64,000 nt of DNA, from the NCBI RefSeq assembly GCF_900543425.1, contig NZ_UQRQ01000016.1:9854-73853 (forward strand), read 5' to 3'. Under the pieces are notes generated by a model. It was not told where the DNA came from. It saw only the letters and a list, made by a program, of their open reading frames with translations, and did no database searches. Shown in pieces: positions 43,109-51,566 of the stretch; the stretch's first letter is position 1; each line of letters opens with the position of its first letter. The translations under genes were made by a program, and so were the position numbers. Origin of the DNA: an uncultured Sanguibacteroides sp. GTDB taxonomy: Bacteria; Bacteroidota; Bacteroidia; Bacteroidales; Marinifilaceae.

Positions 43109-43813
43109 CAGAGAAGCCTGCCGGATAGCCTCCGGAGTCCCCAGATCCAGGCATTGCCCCTCGTTTAAAAACATTTCGAGCGAGTGACTTTTTGCTTGTT
43201 CCAAATGTTCGTCAATAATAGAAAACACGCCCGAATGAATCATATGATTCAAATACTCCGAACTCAATATTTGTATACCGCAATAATTATACTCCTGGGA
43301 ACGATAGAAATCACCATCGACAATCTTTTGTTCTCCGGTCTTCTTGTTTTCCCATCCTTTTAAAATTCCGTTCCGATTAAATTTCAATACCCGATCAGCC
43401 TGGCTTCTTTGTACGACTAAGGATGCATACGCTTTTCGATCCTCATGCCGAGCGATCAACTGCAAAAGATCCACATCCGTCTGAATATCCACGTTATGAA
43501 TCAATACCGATTTTTCCGGAATAAACAGTTCACGGGCTTTCCGAACTCCTCCTCCCGTATCCAACAATAACTCCCGTTCGTCTGACAAACGGATATCCAT
43601 GCCAAAACAATTATGTTCCCTCAGATAAGCTTCAATCTGATCCGCGTAATGATGAATATTAACGACCAAACGTTCGATTCCCACGGCTTTCATCTTCTCA
43701 ATAACTCGCTCCAATAGAGTCCTGCCGTTAATCTCTACCAACGCTTTAGGCCGATCATTGGTTAAGGGTCGTAAACGAGTTCCCAAACCTGCCGCAAATA
43801 TCATTCCATTCAT
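43082..43813 (-). CDS. Sugar-phosphate nucleotidyltransferase
   Basis: A 243-residue Rossmann-like NTP transferase. The N-terminal nucleotide-binding motif is MIFAAGLGTRLRPLTNDRPKAL, followed by VEINGRTLLERVIEKM. The metal-binding Asp appears in VLIHNVDIQTD, and the end has EGQCLDLGTPEAIRQA. Such short enzymes activate sugar 1-phosphates; Bacteroidota relatives include MurNAc-1-phosphate uridylyltransferase (MurU-like) and mannose-1-phosphate guanylyltransferase. No kinase partner is beside it, so the substrate is unresolved. Start MNGMIFAAG at 43813 is supported by homologues that begin with two or three residues before MIFAAG. Confidence 0.87.
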   Translation of the reverse strand: MNGMIFAAGLGTRLRPLTNDRPKALVEINGRTLLERVIEKMKAVGIERLVVNIHHYADQIEAYLREHNCFGMDIRLSDERELLLDTGGGVRKARELFIPEKSVLIHNVDIQTDVDLLQLIARHEDRKAYASLVVQRSQADRVLKFNRNGILKGWENKKTGEQKIVDGDFYRSQEYNYCGIQILSSEYLNHMIHSGVFSIIDEHLEQAKSHSLEMFLNEGQCLDLGTPEAIRQASLSEPAASRY

Positions 43814-43850
43814 TGTAATCGTTCTTGAATAACAATCATCCGTCCTATTT

Positions 43851-44501
43851 TTATATCTGAATCAATTTGTTTTTAATCGCGTACATGACTAAAGCCGCCG
43901 TATTCCGGCATCCTGTTTTACTTAATAAATTAGCCCTATGTTTATCCACCGTTCGTTTGCTGATAAACAGCTCGTCCGCAATCTCCTGATTAGATAATCC
44001 CCGGCATACCTGACAAAGAATTTCCAATTCCCGTTCGGATATGTCATTATCGACCACGTCATGATTCTCCGCTTTACTATCCCGCATATTATTCAGAATA
44101 TTTACGAGAAGTTCCTCGGAAAAGAAACTTTCCCCTTCGGAAACTTTTTGAATAGCGGTTACGACCTTATCAATACCGGAGTTCTTAAGCATAAACCCCT
44201 TCGCTCCGGCATCAATCATTTCATAGTAATATTGTTCGTCTCCGTACATGGAGAGTACAATGATTTTCAACTCCGGCTTCATCTTCATGGCTTGGATAGT
44301 GGCTTCGATCCCATTCATCTCCGGCATTTCAATATCCATTAATACCACATCGCAATCCACAAACGACAAATTTTCTATAAACTCTCTGCCATTAGAAGCT
44401 TCATAAATATGATGCACAAAATCTTGGTTGGAAAGCAATAACTTCAACCCTTCCCGAAATAGTTTATGATCATCGACCAAATATATTCTCAATTTATCCA
44501 T
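43851..44501 (-). CDS. NarL/LuxR-family response regulator
   Basis: A 216-residue regulator. Receiver: DD pair in IYLVDDHKLF, phospho-Asp in VVLMDIEMPEMNG (about 58), Lys in FMLKNSG. C-terminal LuxR HTH: SERELEILCQVCRGLSNQEIAD and RTVDKHRANLLSKTGC. An ATG at 44513 overlapping the kinase stop is also possible; 44501 (MDKLRIYLVDDH) fits the family. Coupled with the kinase gene just upstream, forming a NarXL-like pair whose target genes are not evident. Confidence 0.92.
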   Translation of the reverse strand: MDKLRIYLVDDHKLFREGLKLLLSNQDFVHHIYEASNGREFIENLSFVDCDVVLMDIEMPEMNGIEATIQAMKMKPELKIIVLSMYGDEQYYYEMIDAGAKGFMLKNSGIDKVVTAIQKVSEGESFFSEELLVNILNNMRDSKAENHDVVDNDISERELEILCQVCRGLSNQEIADELFISKRTVDKHRANLLSKTGCRNTAALVMYAIKNKLIQI

Positions 44502-44505
44502 AATC

Positions 44506-45453
44506 TTATACATTACATTTAATAAAAGCAGTAGCCTTCATTCCTTTTCCCTCGCAGCTGAATATCTTTATATCCCCATTTCCCGAATTCAGGCGATAAC
44601 GCATATTGCTCAATCCCATTCCTCCTTCACTCTCGACCTGTTGCATATCAAATCCCAAACCATTATCCTCGTATTCCAAATAAAGCATATCATTTTTATA
44701 TTGAAGATCGATCCGTACCTTGGTAGCTTCCGCATGACGTAAGGTATTAGTTATCAACTCACAAATCACCCTATACATGATCACTTCCACATTATAGGTA
44801 AACCGCCTCCCGGCAATATTCGTCCTAAATTTGATATCGATCCCTTCGGCCGGACGCAATTTACGAATAAAAGAGTCCGTTGCATCTTTCAATCCGAAAT
44901 TATTCAATATATGAGGACTGATATTGGCCGATATTTCCCTGACACTCACGATAGCCTCGTCAACAGCCTGTTTCAAGTTATTTTTTATCCGCTCGTTTAC
45001 CTCCTCCTTGTTTTGAGTATTAAAACCGGACAACAACATTTTAATGACACTCAACAAAGGCCCCAATCCATCATGCAACTCCTTGGCAAAACGTTGCCTC
45101 TCCTGTTCCTCCGTACGAATGATAGCCGAAACCACCCGCTTTTCAGACTCGTCCCGGATCTCGTCCAAACGACGTAAAAACTGAAAAACTTTACGGATAT
45201 AAAATACACCAATAGCAAAAGCTAAAGAGATTATAAACGACAACCATACTTTCGTCAAATAAAGCTCCTCATATTCTCCTCGTCTCATGGAAGGAAACAA
45301 TTCGATCACCCGATAAATCGTCATCAGGAAAAAACCGGTAGAAATAAGAATCCAGGCAGCATTGAATTTTGTCCGTTTGAACAAACTAATGGCAAACCCC
45401 ATGGCCACAACCTGAAACAATAAAGAGAGATAAACGACAATTTGAGAAACCAT
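44506..45453 (-). CDS. NarX-type sensor histidine kinase (HisKA_3)
   Basis: A 315-residue membrane kinase. Three helices lie at about 5-25, 32-52 and 72-92, with no large extracytoplasmic domain, so it senses within or near the membrane. The phosphoacceptor region is RQRFAKELHDGLGPLLSVIK (His near 122) and the ATPase domain shows ITNTLRHAEATKV and GGMGLSNMRYRL. It is the first gene of the operon with the LuxR-type regulator. The upstream gene tamL ends 32 bases before in the opposite sense of reading order (same strand), so read-through from it is not excluded. Confidence 0.88.
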   Translation of the reverse strand: MVSQIVVYLSLLFQVVAMGFAISLFKRTKFNAAWILISTGFFLMTIYRVIELFPSMRRGEYEELYLTKVWLSFIISLAFAIGVFYIRKVFQFLRRLDEIRDESEKRVVSAIIRTEEQERQRFAKELHDGLGPLLSVIKMLLSGFNTQNKEEVNERIKNNLKQAVDEAIVSVREISANISPHILNNFGLKDATDSFIRKLRPAEGIDIKFRTNIAGRRFTYNVEVIMYRVICELITNTLRHAEATKVRIDLQYKNDMLYLEYEDNGLGFDMQQVESEGGMGLSNMRYRLNSGNGDIKIFSCEGKGMKATAFIKCNV

Positions 45454-45485
45454 ACCTTTATACTTTTAATATTCTATACTTTCTA

Positions 45486-47807
45486 TCAGAAAGGATAACC
45501 GATAGCAATATTAAACACGGAACGCCGGAACCCTCCTTTTGAATTAAACATCACAAAACGATTTCCGGCAGGCAATGTCGGATCCTTCACCTTAATACCC
45601 AAATCAAAACGCAAAAGGAAAAAATTAGCATTGATTCTCAATCCTGCCCCCGTACCTATGGCTATCTGATTAAAAAACTCCGTGTTTAATTGTGCTCCGG
45701 GCCTGTCTTCCTTCGGATTTATATTCCAGATATTTCCCGCATCCACAAACAATGCCCCTTCCAACAACCAAATTAACTTAAAGCGATACTCTATATTGGC
45801 CTCCAATTTAAAATCTCCCACACTATTGGGATATTTATTCCCCAAGTCATAAGAACCCGGTCCCAGCGTCCGGGTCTGCCACGCCCGGATATCACTTGCT
45901 CCCCCGCAATAATAGGACTCTTCGAAAGGCAATACCTTCATATTCCCATACGGATAACCACAACCTATAAAGAGCCGTGTCACAAACGAGTTAGCCTGAT
46001 TAATATACCAGTTGTAGCGATATTCGGCATCTGCCTTTATGAACTGGGCATAACGCACACCCAACCATTTGTAGTACTTATCGTCCGGATTCTCTCCCTT
46101 TCTCCTCTCCCCGAACAATCGGTCGATACCCCACAACACATTACCCGAAGACTCCAAATTGGCCCGGAAATAATTATAACTCATCTCCTTTGTATTGACG
46201 ATCTGATCCGTGTAGGTTGCTGAAAAAACAGCCGAAAAAATCATATGATCGGTATACGTATTTTTAATGTATTCGTTTTTCAAACTATCGACAAAATTCC
46301 GGTCTACGTTTTTCATCAACACGTAATTCAAATCGATTAAATCGAAATTATATCTCCATCGTTTATTAGAAAGCCTCCAAAGATAACCAAAACGAGCATT
46401 CACAATGGAACGGGTATAATAGGGTGTATATTCATACCCGTATGAAAAAGAGATAGAAGTTTTCGGTGCGAAGTTACGCCTAAAATCCTTCATTTTGAAA
46501 ACAGGCATCCAAAACTGAGGAGTAACAAACTTGATCTCGGCCCCGATCTCCTTCGTATTAAAAATCTTTCCTTTTTCATCAATTTGTTCCTTCTTCAATG
46601 TTCCCCACACGCTCACGGAAAAATTTTCTCCCGCCTTGAAAAGATTGCGATGATTGTAAGTAAAATTTCCCCCGATACCCAAATTACCGGAACTATTGGT
46701 TCCCTCCAAAAAAACATTATAGGATTGTCGTTTGACCGGTGACAGCTGAATATAACAATCCAAGGCTTTTACCTCATCATCCGTCTCGACTTCCTTAAAA
46801 TCAATATTAATAAATTTGAACAGATTCAACGCCTGTAAACGAGAATAAGTCTCTAACACCCGTTGCACGTTATACAACTCCATACGTTCCATCTGAATAG
46901 TCTCCGTAATGACCTTAGGTTTTATCTTCAGCCGATCCCGGTAAGTAATTTTGTATCCGTCGTATTCCATATGCCTGAGAGAGGAGTCTCTTCCACTTAC
47001 ATTCAGCAAAGGATCGTAATCAAAATCCAAATGAATATCCCTCAGGAAATAACGTTGAAATGCGGTACTATCCGCAGCCGTCTGAATGATACGGACAAAT
47101 AACTTTGCCATCTCGGCCCGATTGACCGAAGAGGTATCGGCAAAAAATTGAATAAAATTTTTAGAGAAATTGAAATATCCCTTTTCTCTCAACATTCGCG
47201 TTATTCGCTCCCTTTCACTATCCAGCACATCCATATCCAATGGCATCTCTCTATGTAATAAGGTTTTTACCGTATCCTGATAATACATTCCCAATAGACC
47301 ACTCTCCCCCGTCAGTTCCGTACTCTTCTTTTTCTCTTTTTGCAAAAACAAAACATCGTCTATTTTCGTCTGCGGCCCCGTATTAATCCGATATTCGACA
47401 ATCGCTTTTTTCTTTTTATAGTACACGGTATCCATCACCTGATTCTTATAGAAACCTTTATTACGAAGATACAAACTAATTTGTTCGTTACTTCTGGTAG
47501 TTAAAAAAGGATTATAAATCACAGGAGCCTCTCCGATACGACGCAACAGTCTATTAAGCCACCTTTTCTCATTTCGTCCGCTTAAATTATATAAACCCAG
47601 ATGAAAACGACTTGCCCCTAATATACGGGTGTTCGGTTTCTGGCGTATATTTCGTTTTATATCACTCCTATTCACTTGGTGACTGCTCACCTTTACCCGT
47701 ACCCGATCCAGCAGATACTCGTCTTTTCCAACATACTTGGTTGGAGAACAAGAATAGAAAAAACAAAATATAGACAAAATAATACCTATCTTACACGCCG
47801 CACCCAT
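45486..47807 (-). CDS. TamL-like Omp85-family outer membrane lipoprotein
   Basis: A 773-residue outer-membrane protein. The ATG at 47807 gives a lipoprotein signal, MGAACKIGIILSIFCFFYSC, with Cys20 as the acylated residue. Residues about 40-370 contain POTRA-like domains (for example VEYRINTGPQTKIDDVLF and RMELYNVQRVLETYSRL). The C-terminal beta-barrel (about 380-773) carries TamA/BamA-like strands and ends NIAIGYPF, with the terminal Phe usual for Omp85 barrels. TamL is the lipidated TamA equivalent of Bacteroidota, acting with TamB in envelope assembly. No tamB is adjacent. Divergent from the RNA methyltransferase gene. Confidence 0.88.
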   Translation of the reverse strand: MGAACKIGIILSIFCFFYSCSPTKYVGKDEYLLDRVRVKVSSHQVNRSDIKRNIRQKPNTRILGASRFHLGLYNLSGRNEKRWLNRLLRRIGEAPVIYNPFLTTRSNEQISLYLRNKGFYKNQVMDTVYYKKKKAIVEYRINTGPQTKIDDVLFLQKEKKKSTELTGESGLLGMYYQDTVKTLLHREMPLDMDVLDSERERITRMLREKGYFNFSKNFIQFFADTSSVNRAEMAKLFVRIIQTAADSTAFQRYFLRDIHLDFDYDPLLNVSGRDSSLRHMEYDGYKITYRDRLKIKPKVITETIQMERMELYNVQRVLETYSRLQALNLFKFINIDFKEVETDDEVKALDCYIQLSPVKRQSYNVFLEGTNSSGNLGIGGNFTYNHRNLFKAGENFSVSVWGTLKKEQIDEKGKIFNTKEIGAEIKFVTPQFWMPVFKMKDFRRNFAPKTSISFSYGYEYTPYYTRSIVNARFGYLWRLSNKRWRYNFDLIDLNYVLMKNVDRNFVDSLKNEYIKNTYTDHMIFSAVFSATYTDQIVNTKEMSYNYFRANLESSGNVLWGIDRLFGERRKGENPDDKYYKWLGVRYAQFIKADAEYRYNWYINQANSFVTRLFIGCGYPYGNMKVLPFEESYYCGGASDIRAWQTRTLGPGSYDLGNKYPNSVGDFKLEANIEYRFKLIWLLEGALFVDAGNIWNINPKEDRPGAQLNTEFFNQIAIGTGAGLRINANFFLLRFDLGIKVKDPTLPAGNRFVMFNSKGGFRRSVFNIAIGYPF

Positions 47808-47828
47808 GCTCAAATCTCAAAAAAATAT

Positions 47829-47836
47829 TATGTTTG
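47829..47836 (+). promoter_or_regulatory. -7 element of the RNA methyltransferase gene
   Basis: TATGTTTG, 27 bases before the ATG, fits the consensus; -33 not clear. Confidence 0.4.
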
Positions 47837-47863
47837 TATTTTATTAACCAGCAAGCCTAAAAT

Positions 47864-48628
47864 ATGCTTAGCAAACATCTAACAAATGTAATCCAAAACC
47901 TCGAAAAAAAGAAATTCAGGGATAAATATAATCTCTTTAAAATAGAAGGAGAAAAATTAGTCGGTGAATTGCTTTTGTCTGACCTGAAAATCGATACCGT
48001 TGTCGCTTACCCGGAGTGGATAGGTTGCCACCCTCAAATTCCACGACAATACCGGACCATAGAGGTAAACGAGGCTGAAATGAAGCCTCTCTCCAATTTC
48101 AAATCCTTGCCGGAAGTAATTGCGTTGGCTGAAATTCCCGATAAAACACATCAACCGGAAAAAATCAGGAATACCCTCTCTCTTGTTTTGAACGGTATTC
48201 AAGATCCTGGCAACATGGGAACCATCCTAAGAATATGTGACTGGTTCGGTATTCATTCCGTATTTTGCGACCATGATTGTGCAAACATTTTTAATTCTAA
48301 ATGCGTTCAAGCCAGTATGGGAGCTATTTTTCGAGTAGACGTATTTTACGTGGATCTGCTCTCCTTTATCCCGCAGTTCGTGAAAGATGATTTCATATGC
48401 TACGGTACTTTCCTCGACGGTGAAAACATTTATCATTCCCATTTGGAAGACAAAGGGTTTATCGTGATGGGAAACGAAGGAAAAGGTATATCCCCGGAAA
48501 TAGAACAATTCGTAAGCCGGAAATTAACCATACCCAGCTTTGCCGATAGTACTTATTCGACAGAATCCTTAAACGTAGGTGTTGCCACAGGTATTATTCT
48601 ATCTGAATTTAAACGTAAACAGATTTAA
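47864..48628 (+). CDS. TrmH/SpoU-family RNA 2'-O-methyltransferase
   Basis: A 254-residue SPOUT methyltransferase. A small N-terminal substrate-binding domain (1-95, beginning SKHLTNVIQNLEKKKFRD) precedes the knotted catalytic domain. Motif 1 is NGIQDPGNMGTILR, motif 2 IVMGNEGKGIS, and motif 3 TESLNVGVATGIILSEF. It uses S-adenosylmethionine to methylate a ribose in rRNA or tRNA; the exact nucleotide cannot be read from sequence. Pairing with TamL in divergent orientation is a common Bacteroidota gene order. Confidence 0.92.
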   Translation: MLSKHLTNVIQNLEKKKFRDKYNLFKIEGEKLVGELLLSDLKIDTVVAYPEWIGCHPQIPRQYRTIEVNEAEMKPLSNFKSLPEVIALAEIPDKTHQPEKIRNTLSLVLNGIQDPGNMGTILRICDWFGIHSVFCDHDCANIFNSKCVQASMGAIFRVDVFYVDLLSFIPQFVKDDFICYGTFLDGENIYHSHLEDKGFIVMGNEGKGISPEIEQFVSRKLTIPSFADSTYSTESLNVGVATGIILSEFKRKQI

Positions 48629-48666
48629 AAATTAAAAATTATTCATACTTTTACAACGGAACTAAA

Positions 48667-49248
48667 ATGAAACGTAATATGAAAAAACTTGTAGTATTAT
48701 CTTTATTCTGTCTCTTTAGTGCTGTGGCAATGGCACAATCGCTTCCAATCAGTATCGGAATTCATGGAGGCTGGAACGACACAAAAATCAAAGTAAAGGA
48801 CTTAAAAGTCGAATCTCATGGTGGCTATATGTTCGGAGCCTTTGTCAGGGTCAACTTCGGAAAAATCTATCTGGAACCGGCCTTGAATTTCGCACACAAA
48901 GAAACGCAAGCAAAAGACAAGGCAACTGCTGAAAAACGGAATCTAAAATACTCATCTATTGATATTCCTGTTATGGTCGGTTATTATATTCTGAAACTAC
49001 CAGTCGTGAAATTACGCGGATTTGTAGGCCCGGTCGCTTCATTTATAACCAAAGACGTGAAAATAAAAGGACTTTCCAAAGATTATTTCGATACCGACAA
49101 GATGATGTGGAACGGAAAAGTTGGAGCCGGAGTCGATGTATGGAAAGTGACCTTTGATGTGGATTATGAATTCGGTTTGAAGAAATTCGGTGACGGAGTA
49201 AAAGCTCCGAGTACTGTTAATCTGACTCTCGGTTTCAGAATCATATAA
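48667..49248 (+). CDS. Outer membrane beta-barrel protein (PorT/OmpW-like)
   Basis: A 193-residue exported protein with a signal peptide (LVVLSLFCLFSAVAMAQS, cleavage likely after AMA). The mature chain is an eight-strand-type barrel, starting LPISIGIHGGWND and ending NLTLGFRII, with alternating aromatic strands such as FGKIYLEPALNFAH. It belongs with the PorT-like outer membrane proteins of Bacteroidota. The ATG at 48667 and the one at 48679 are both possible. Followed by a terminator at 49264-49298. Confidence 0.85.
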   Translation: MKRNMKKLVVLSLFCLFSAVAMAQSLPISIGIHGGWNDTKIKVKDLKVESHGGYMFGAFVRVNFGKIYLEPALNFAHKETQAKDKATAEKRNLKYSSIDIPVMVGYYILKLPVVKLRGFVGPVASFITKDVKIKGLSKDYFDTDKMMWNGKVGAGVDVWKVTFDVDYEFGLKKFGDGVKAPSTVNLTLGFRII

Positions 49249-49263
49249 AAAATACAACCTAAA

Positions 49264-49298
49264 AATGCTGCCTAATTTTCCTTTTAGGCAGTATTTTT
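49264..49298 (+). terminator. Terminator of the outer membrane protein gene
   Basis: Arms ctgcctaa (49268-49275) and ttaggcag (49284-49291) followed by a T run. Confidence 0.8.
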
Positions 49299-49490
49299 TG
49301 TGTAAAAATATTACTAAAGAATTGCAGATCAAAAAAATTCTGCAACCAGATGATTAATGAAATAATCTCTGAATCGGGAATTACTAAATCATCCAATTTA
49401 TAAAAAACGATCCGTTTATTTTGGAGACAACTTTTATATCTATAATAATCAGTCGTTTACAAACTACTTTCATTAAAAATCACCAGGAGA

Positions 49491-49522
49491 TTTGTTTTAT
49501 TCTATTTTTATCTTTTCCTTTG
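49491..49522 (+). promoter_or_regulatory. Promoter of the SAM riboswitch-homocysteine operon
   Basis: TTTG (49491-49494), 20-base spacer, TTCCTTTG (49515-49522). The predicted start near 49529 lies 26 bases upstream of the riboswitch. Confidence 0.55.
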
Positions 49523-49554
49523 TCATATCAATTCAATCTTCAAAAGATTATTTG

Positions 49555-49655
49555 AATTATAAAGAGGAGTAGAGAGAACGGGCTCATGGAAACTCCGGCA
49601 ACCTGCGAAAATTCGAAAGGTGCCAAAACCCGACCTGAATACAGGAGTTATAATT
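49555..49655 (+). ncRNA. SAM-I (S box) riboswitch
   Basis: All helices of the SAM-I fold can be drawn. P1 is aattataa (49555-49562) with ttataatt (49648-49655). P2 is ggagt with actcc, enclosing gagaacgggctcatgg. P3 is the conserved ggcaacct...aggtgcc pair around a cgaaaattcg hairpin. P4 is cctg-aata-cagg. The invariant core GGCAACC and GGTGCCAAA is intact. It binds S-adenosylmethionine and normally switches off methionine or sulfur genes. Downstream lie a Met/Cys-rich mini-ORF and the homocysteine synthesis genes. The expression platform is not an obvious Rho-independent terminator, so control of translation or of the mini-ORF is likely. Confidence 0.88.
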
Positions 49656-49669
49656 TAAAACCCAAAAGC

Positions 49670-49777
49670 ATGAAAACAGAAAAGAAAAATCAGTACCGGA
49701 ACGGAATCACCCTTAACAGTCAAAATTCCTTCTCTCCTCTTTTCGTCATGTCTATGCGTATGCGCTGCATGCGCTAA
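49670..49777 (+). CDS. Putative Met/Arg/Cys leader peptide between riboswitch and homocysteine genes
   Basis: A 35-residue frame starts 15 bases after the riboswitch (MKTEKKNQYRNG...) and ends in MSMRMRCMR. The codons for the last seven residues coincide with an 8-bp hairpin (49756-49763 with 49767-49774) placed directly before the TAA. A ribosome slowed at Met or Cys codons would keep this hairpin open, while fluent translation would pass it, so the arrangement resembles an amino-acid attenuator. No homologue can be named. Bases 49778-49978 continue the leader with further hairpins and no gene. Confidence 0.45.
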   Translation: MKTEKKNQYRNGITLNSQNSFSPLFVMSMRMRCMR

Positions 49778-49978
49778 TATTCTTTTACCCCAGACTTTTT
49801 TTGATTTTTTGATTTCAAGGTAGTATTGAAAAGTTTTTTCAATAGGAAGTTAATTAATACACTTCCCGATAAATTTCTATATCGCAATCCATTCAAGACC
49901 ACCTTATAATCATGGTAATTGCCAGGCAGTTACCCTAAAATCTTTGTTTTATCTTATAAATTCATAAAAGAATCGATC

Positions 49979-51121
49979 ATGACAAAAACATATACGGAAA
50001 TAAATGAAAAAATTAAAAACGGAAAAGCTGTTGTCCTAACAGCAGAAGAAGTTTCCGAATTGGCGAAGACTTGCTCTTCCAAAGAAATTGCAGAGAAAGT
50101 AGATGTAGTAACCACAGCAACATTCGGTGCTATGTGCTCTTCTGGTGCTTTCCTAAATTTCGGACATGCCAATCCTCCCATCCGCATGGAAAAAATTGAA
50201 TTAAACGGGATACGGGTTTGCGGGGGACTGGCTGCCGTGGACACCTATATCGGAGCTACTGATTGTAACCCGGAAATACCCTCCTACGGAGGAGCGCATC
50301 TGATAGAAGATCTGATTGCCGGAAAAGAAATAACCTTGGAAGCATGGGGTAAGGGTACCGATTGTTACCCGAGAAAACATATTAAAACCAAAATATCCAA
50401 GGAAACCATCAACGAAGCCTATCTCTATAACCCGCGAAACGCTTATCAAAATTACAATGTTGCCACAAACTCTACGGATCAAATCAAATATACCTATATG
50501 GGTACGTTATTACCCAGATTACGCAACGCAGCTTACAGTACGGCCGGAGAGCTCTCTCCCCTGCTAAACGACCCGGAATGTCGTACCATCGGCCTGGGAA
50601 CCCGTATCTTTCTTTGCGGAGCGGAAGGTTATGTTGCCTGGAACGGTACGCAATTCCACTCCACGAAAGAGGTAAATGCTTACGGTATACCGACAAGCAA
50701 TGCCCGTACCTTAGCCGTTATCGGAGATCTGAAAAAGATGAGTACGGAGTTTCTACGAGGAGTATACTACGAAAAATACGGGGTAAGTCTTTTCGTGGGA
50801 ATCGGCATTCCCATACCGATATTGGATGAAGAGATGGCCCGACGGGTTTCTATCCGAAACGAACAAATAGAGACGACTATTGTGGATTACGGAGACGGTA
50901 ACAAAATATTGGGAAAAACAAATTATGCAGCCCTTCAGTCGGGAGAGATAGAACTCAACGGACAAAAAATCAGGACAGCGCCCGTTTCCAGTATAGCCAA
51001 AGCAAGAGAAATCGCACAAATACTAAAAGAGTGGATCGGACAAGGCAATTTTCTATTGACAGAACCGGTTCGTCCTATGCCTACCGGTACCTTTTTAAAG
51101 AATTTAAAAGAAAAAGAGTAA
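49979..51121 (+). CDS. DUF39 homocysteine synthase (anaerobic, sulfide-dependent)
   Basis: A 380-residue protein of the DUF39 family. In methanogens the homologue (MA1821 type) makes homocysteine from aspartate semialdehyde and sulfide, bypassing homoserine acylation. The cysteines implicated in that reaction align as Cys53 in FGAMCSSGAFLNFG and Cys129 in GTDCYPRKH; GGLAAVDTYIGATDCNP is also conserved. The ATG at 49979 is used (MTKTYTEINEKI); an upstream in-frame start at 49919 would lie in the structured leader. Unlike the archaeal form it lacks C-terminal CBS domains. It heads the operon with the NIL-ferredoxin and UPF0280 genes, the same trio reported in methanogens. Confidence 0.9.
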   Translation: MTKTYTEINEKIKNGKAVVLTAEEVSELAKTCSSKEIAEKVDVVTTATFGAMCSSGAFLNFGHANPPIRMEKIELNGIRVCGGLAAVDTYIGATDCNPEIPSYGGAHLIEDLIAGKEITLEAWGKGTDCYPRKHIKTKISKETINEAYLYNPRNAYQNYNVATNSTDQIKYTYMGTLLPRLRNAAYSTAGELSPLLNDPECRTIGLGTRIFLCGAEGYVAWNGTQFHSTKEVNAYGIPTSNARTLAVIGDLKKMSTEFLRGVYYEKYGVSLFVGIGIPIPILDEEMARRVSIRNEQIETTIVDYGDGNKILGKTNYAALQSGEIELNGQKIRTAPVSSIAKAREIAQILKEWIGQGNFLLTEPVRPMPTGTFLKNLKEKE

Positions 51122-51146
51122 GATTCAATCCCTAAAAACAGAAGAC

Positions 51147-51563
51147 ATGGCAAAAAAATTAATACTATCATTTCCGGTTGACGCCACAGACAGACCTCTG
51201 GTATACGACCTTATTCGCATTTATGATATAAAAATCAATATATTAAAAGCTGAAATTCAACCTGGAAAAACAGGAACCTTATTGGCTGAATTTGATGCCG
51301 ACGAACTGAAAATCGAACAGGCCATTGCCTTTTTAAATCAAAACGGAGTCATTGCAAATCCGGTTTCCAGCAAGGTATCCCACGACGAAAGTCGTTGTGT
51401 AAATTGTGGTAACTGCGTGTCGGCTTGTTTTTCCCACGCCTTGACGATTGGTGTCCCGGACTGGAAACTCCGATTCAATCCGGAAAAATGCATCGCTTGT
51501 AAACTATGTTTGAAAGCTTGTCCGCTTAAGCTTTTTAAAATCGAATTTTCAGAAATCCAATAA
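51147..51563 (+). CDS. NIL-domain/4Fe-4S ferredoxin, homocysteine synthesis partner
   Basis: A 138-residue protein. An N-terminal NIL domain (about 1-75) is a small regulatory or ligand-binding fold also seen in methionine transporters. Two CxxCxxCxxxC(P) clusters follow, CVNCGNCVSACFSHAL and CIACKLCLKACPLKLF, for two [4Fe-4S] centres. The methanogen homologue (MA1822 type) works with the DUF39 protein and is thought to supply electrons or regenerate its cysteines. Starts 25 bases after the DUF39 gene and ends 3 bases before the UPF0280 gene. Confidence 0.9.
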   Translation: MAKKLILSFPVDATDRPLVYDLIRIYDIKINILKAEIQPGKTGTLLAEFDADELKIEQAIAFLNQNGVIANPVSSKVSHDESRCVNCGNCVSACFSHALTIGVPDWKLRFNPEKCIACKLCLKACPLKLFKIEFSEIQ

Positions 51564-51566
51564 ATT

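Noticed and set aside
49586..49669. In-frame extension of the leader ORF through the SAM riboswitch (start METPATCENS)
   Set aside because: These codons coincide exactly with riboswitch helices P2-P4; the ATG at 49670 after the aptamer is the sensible start.
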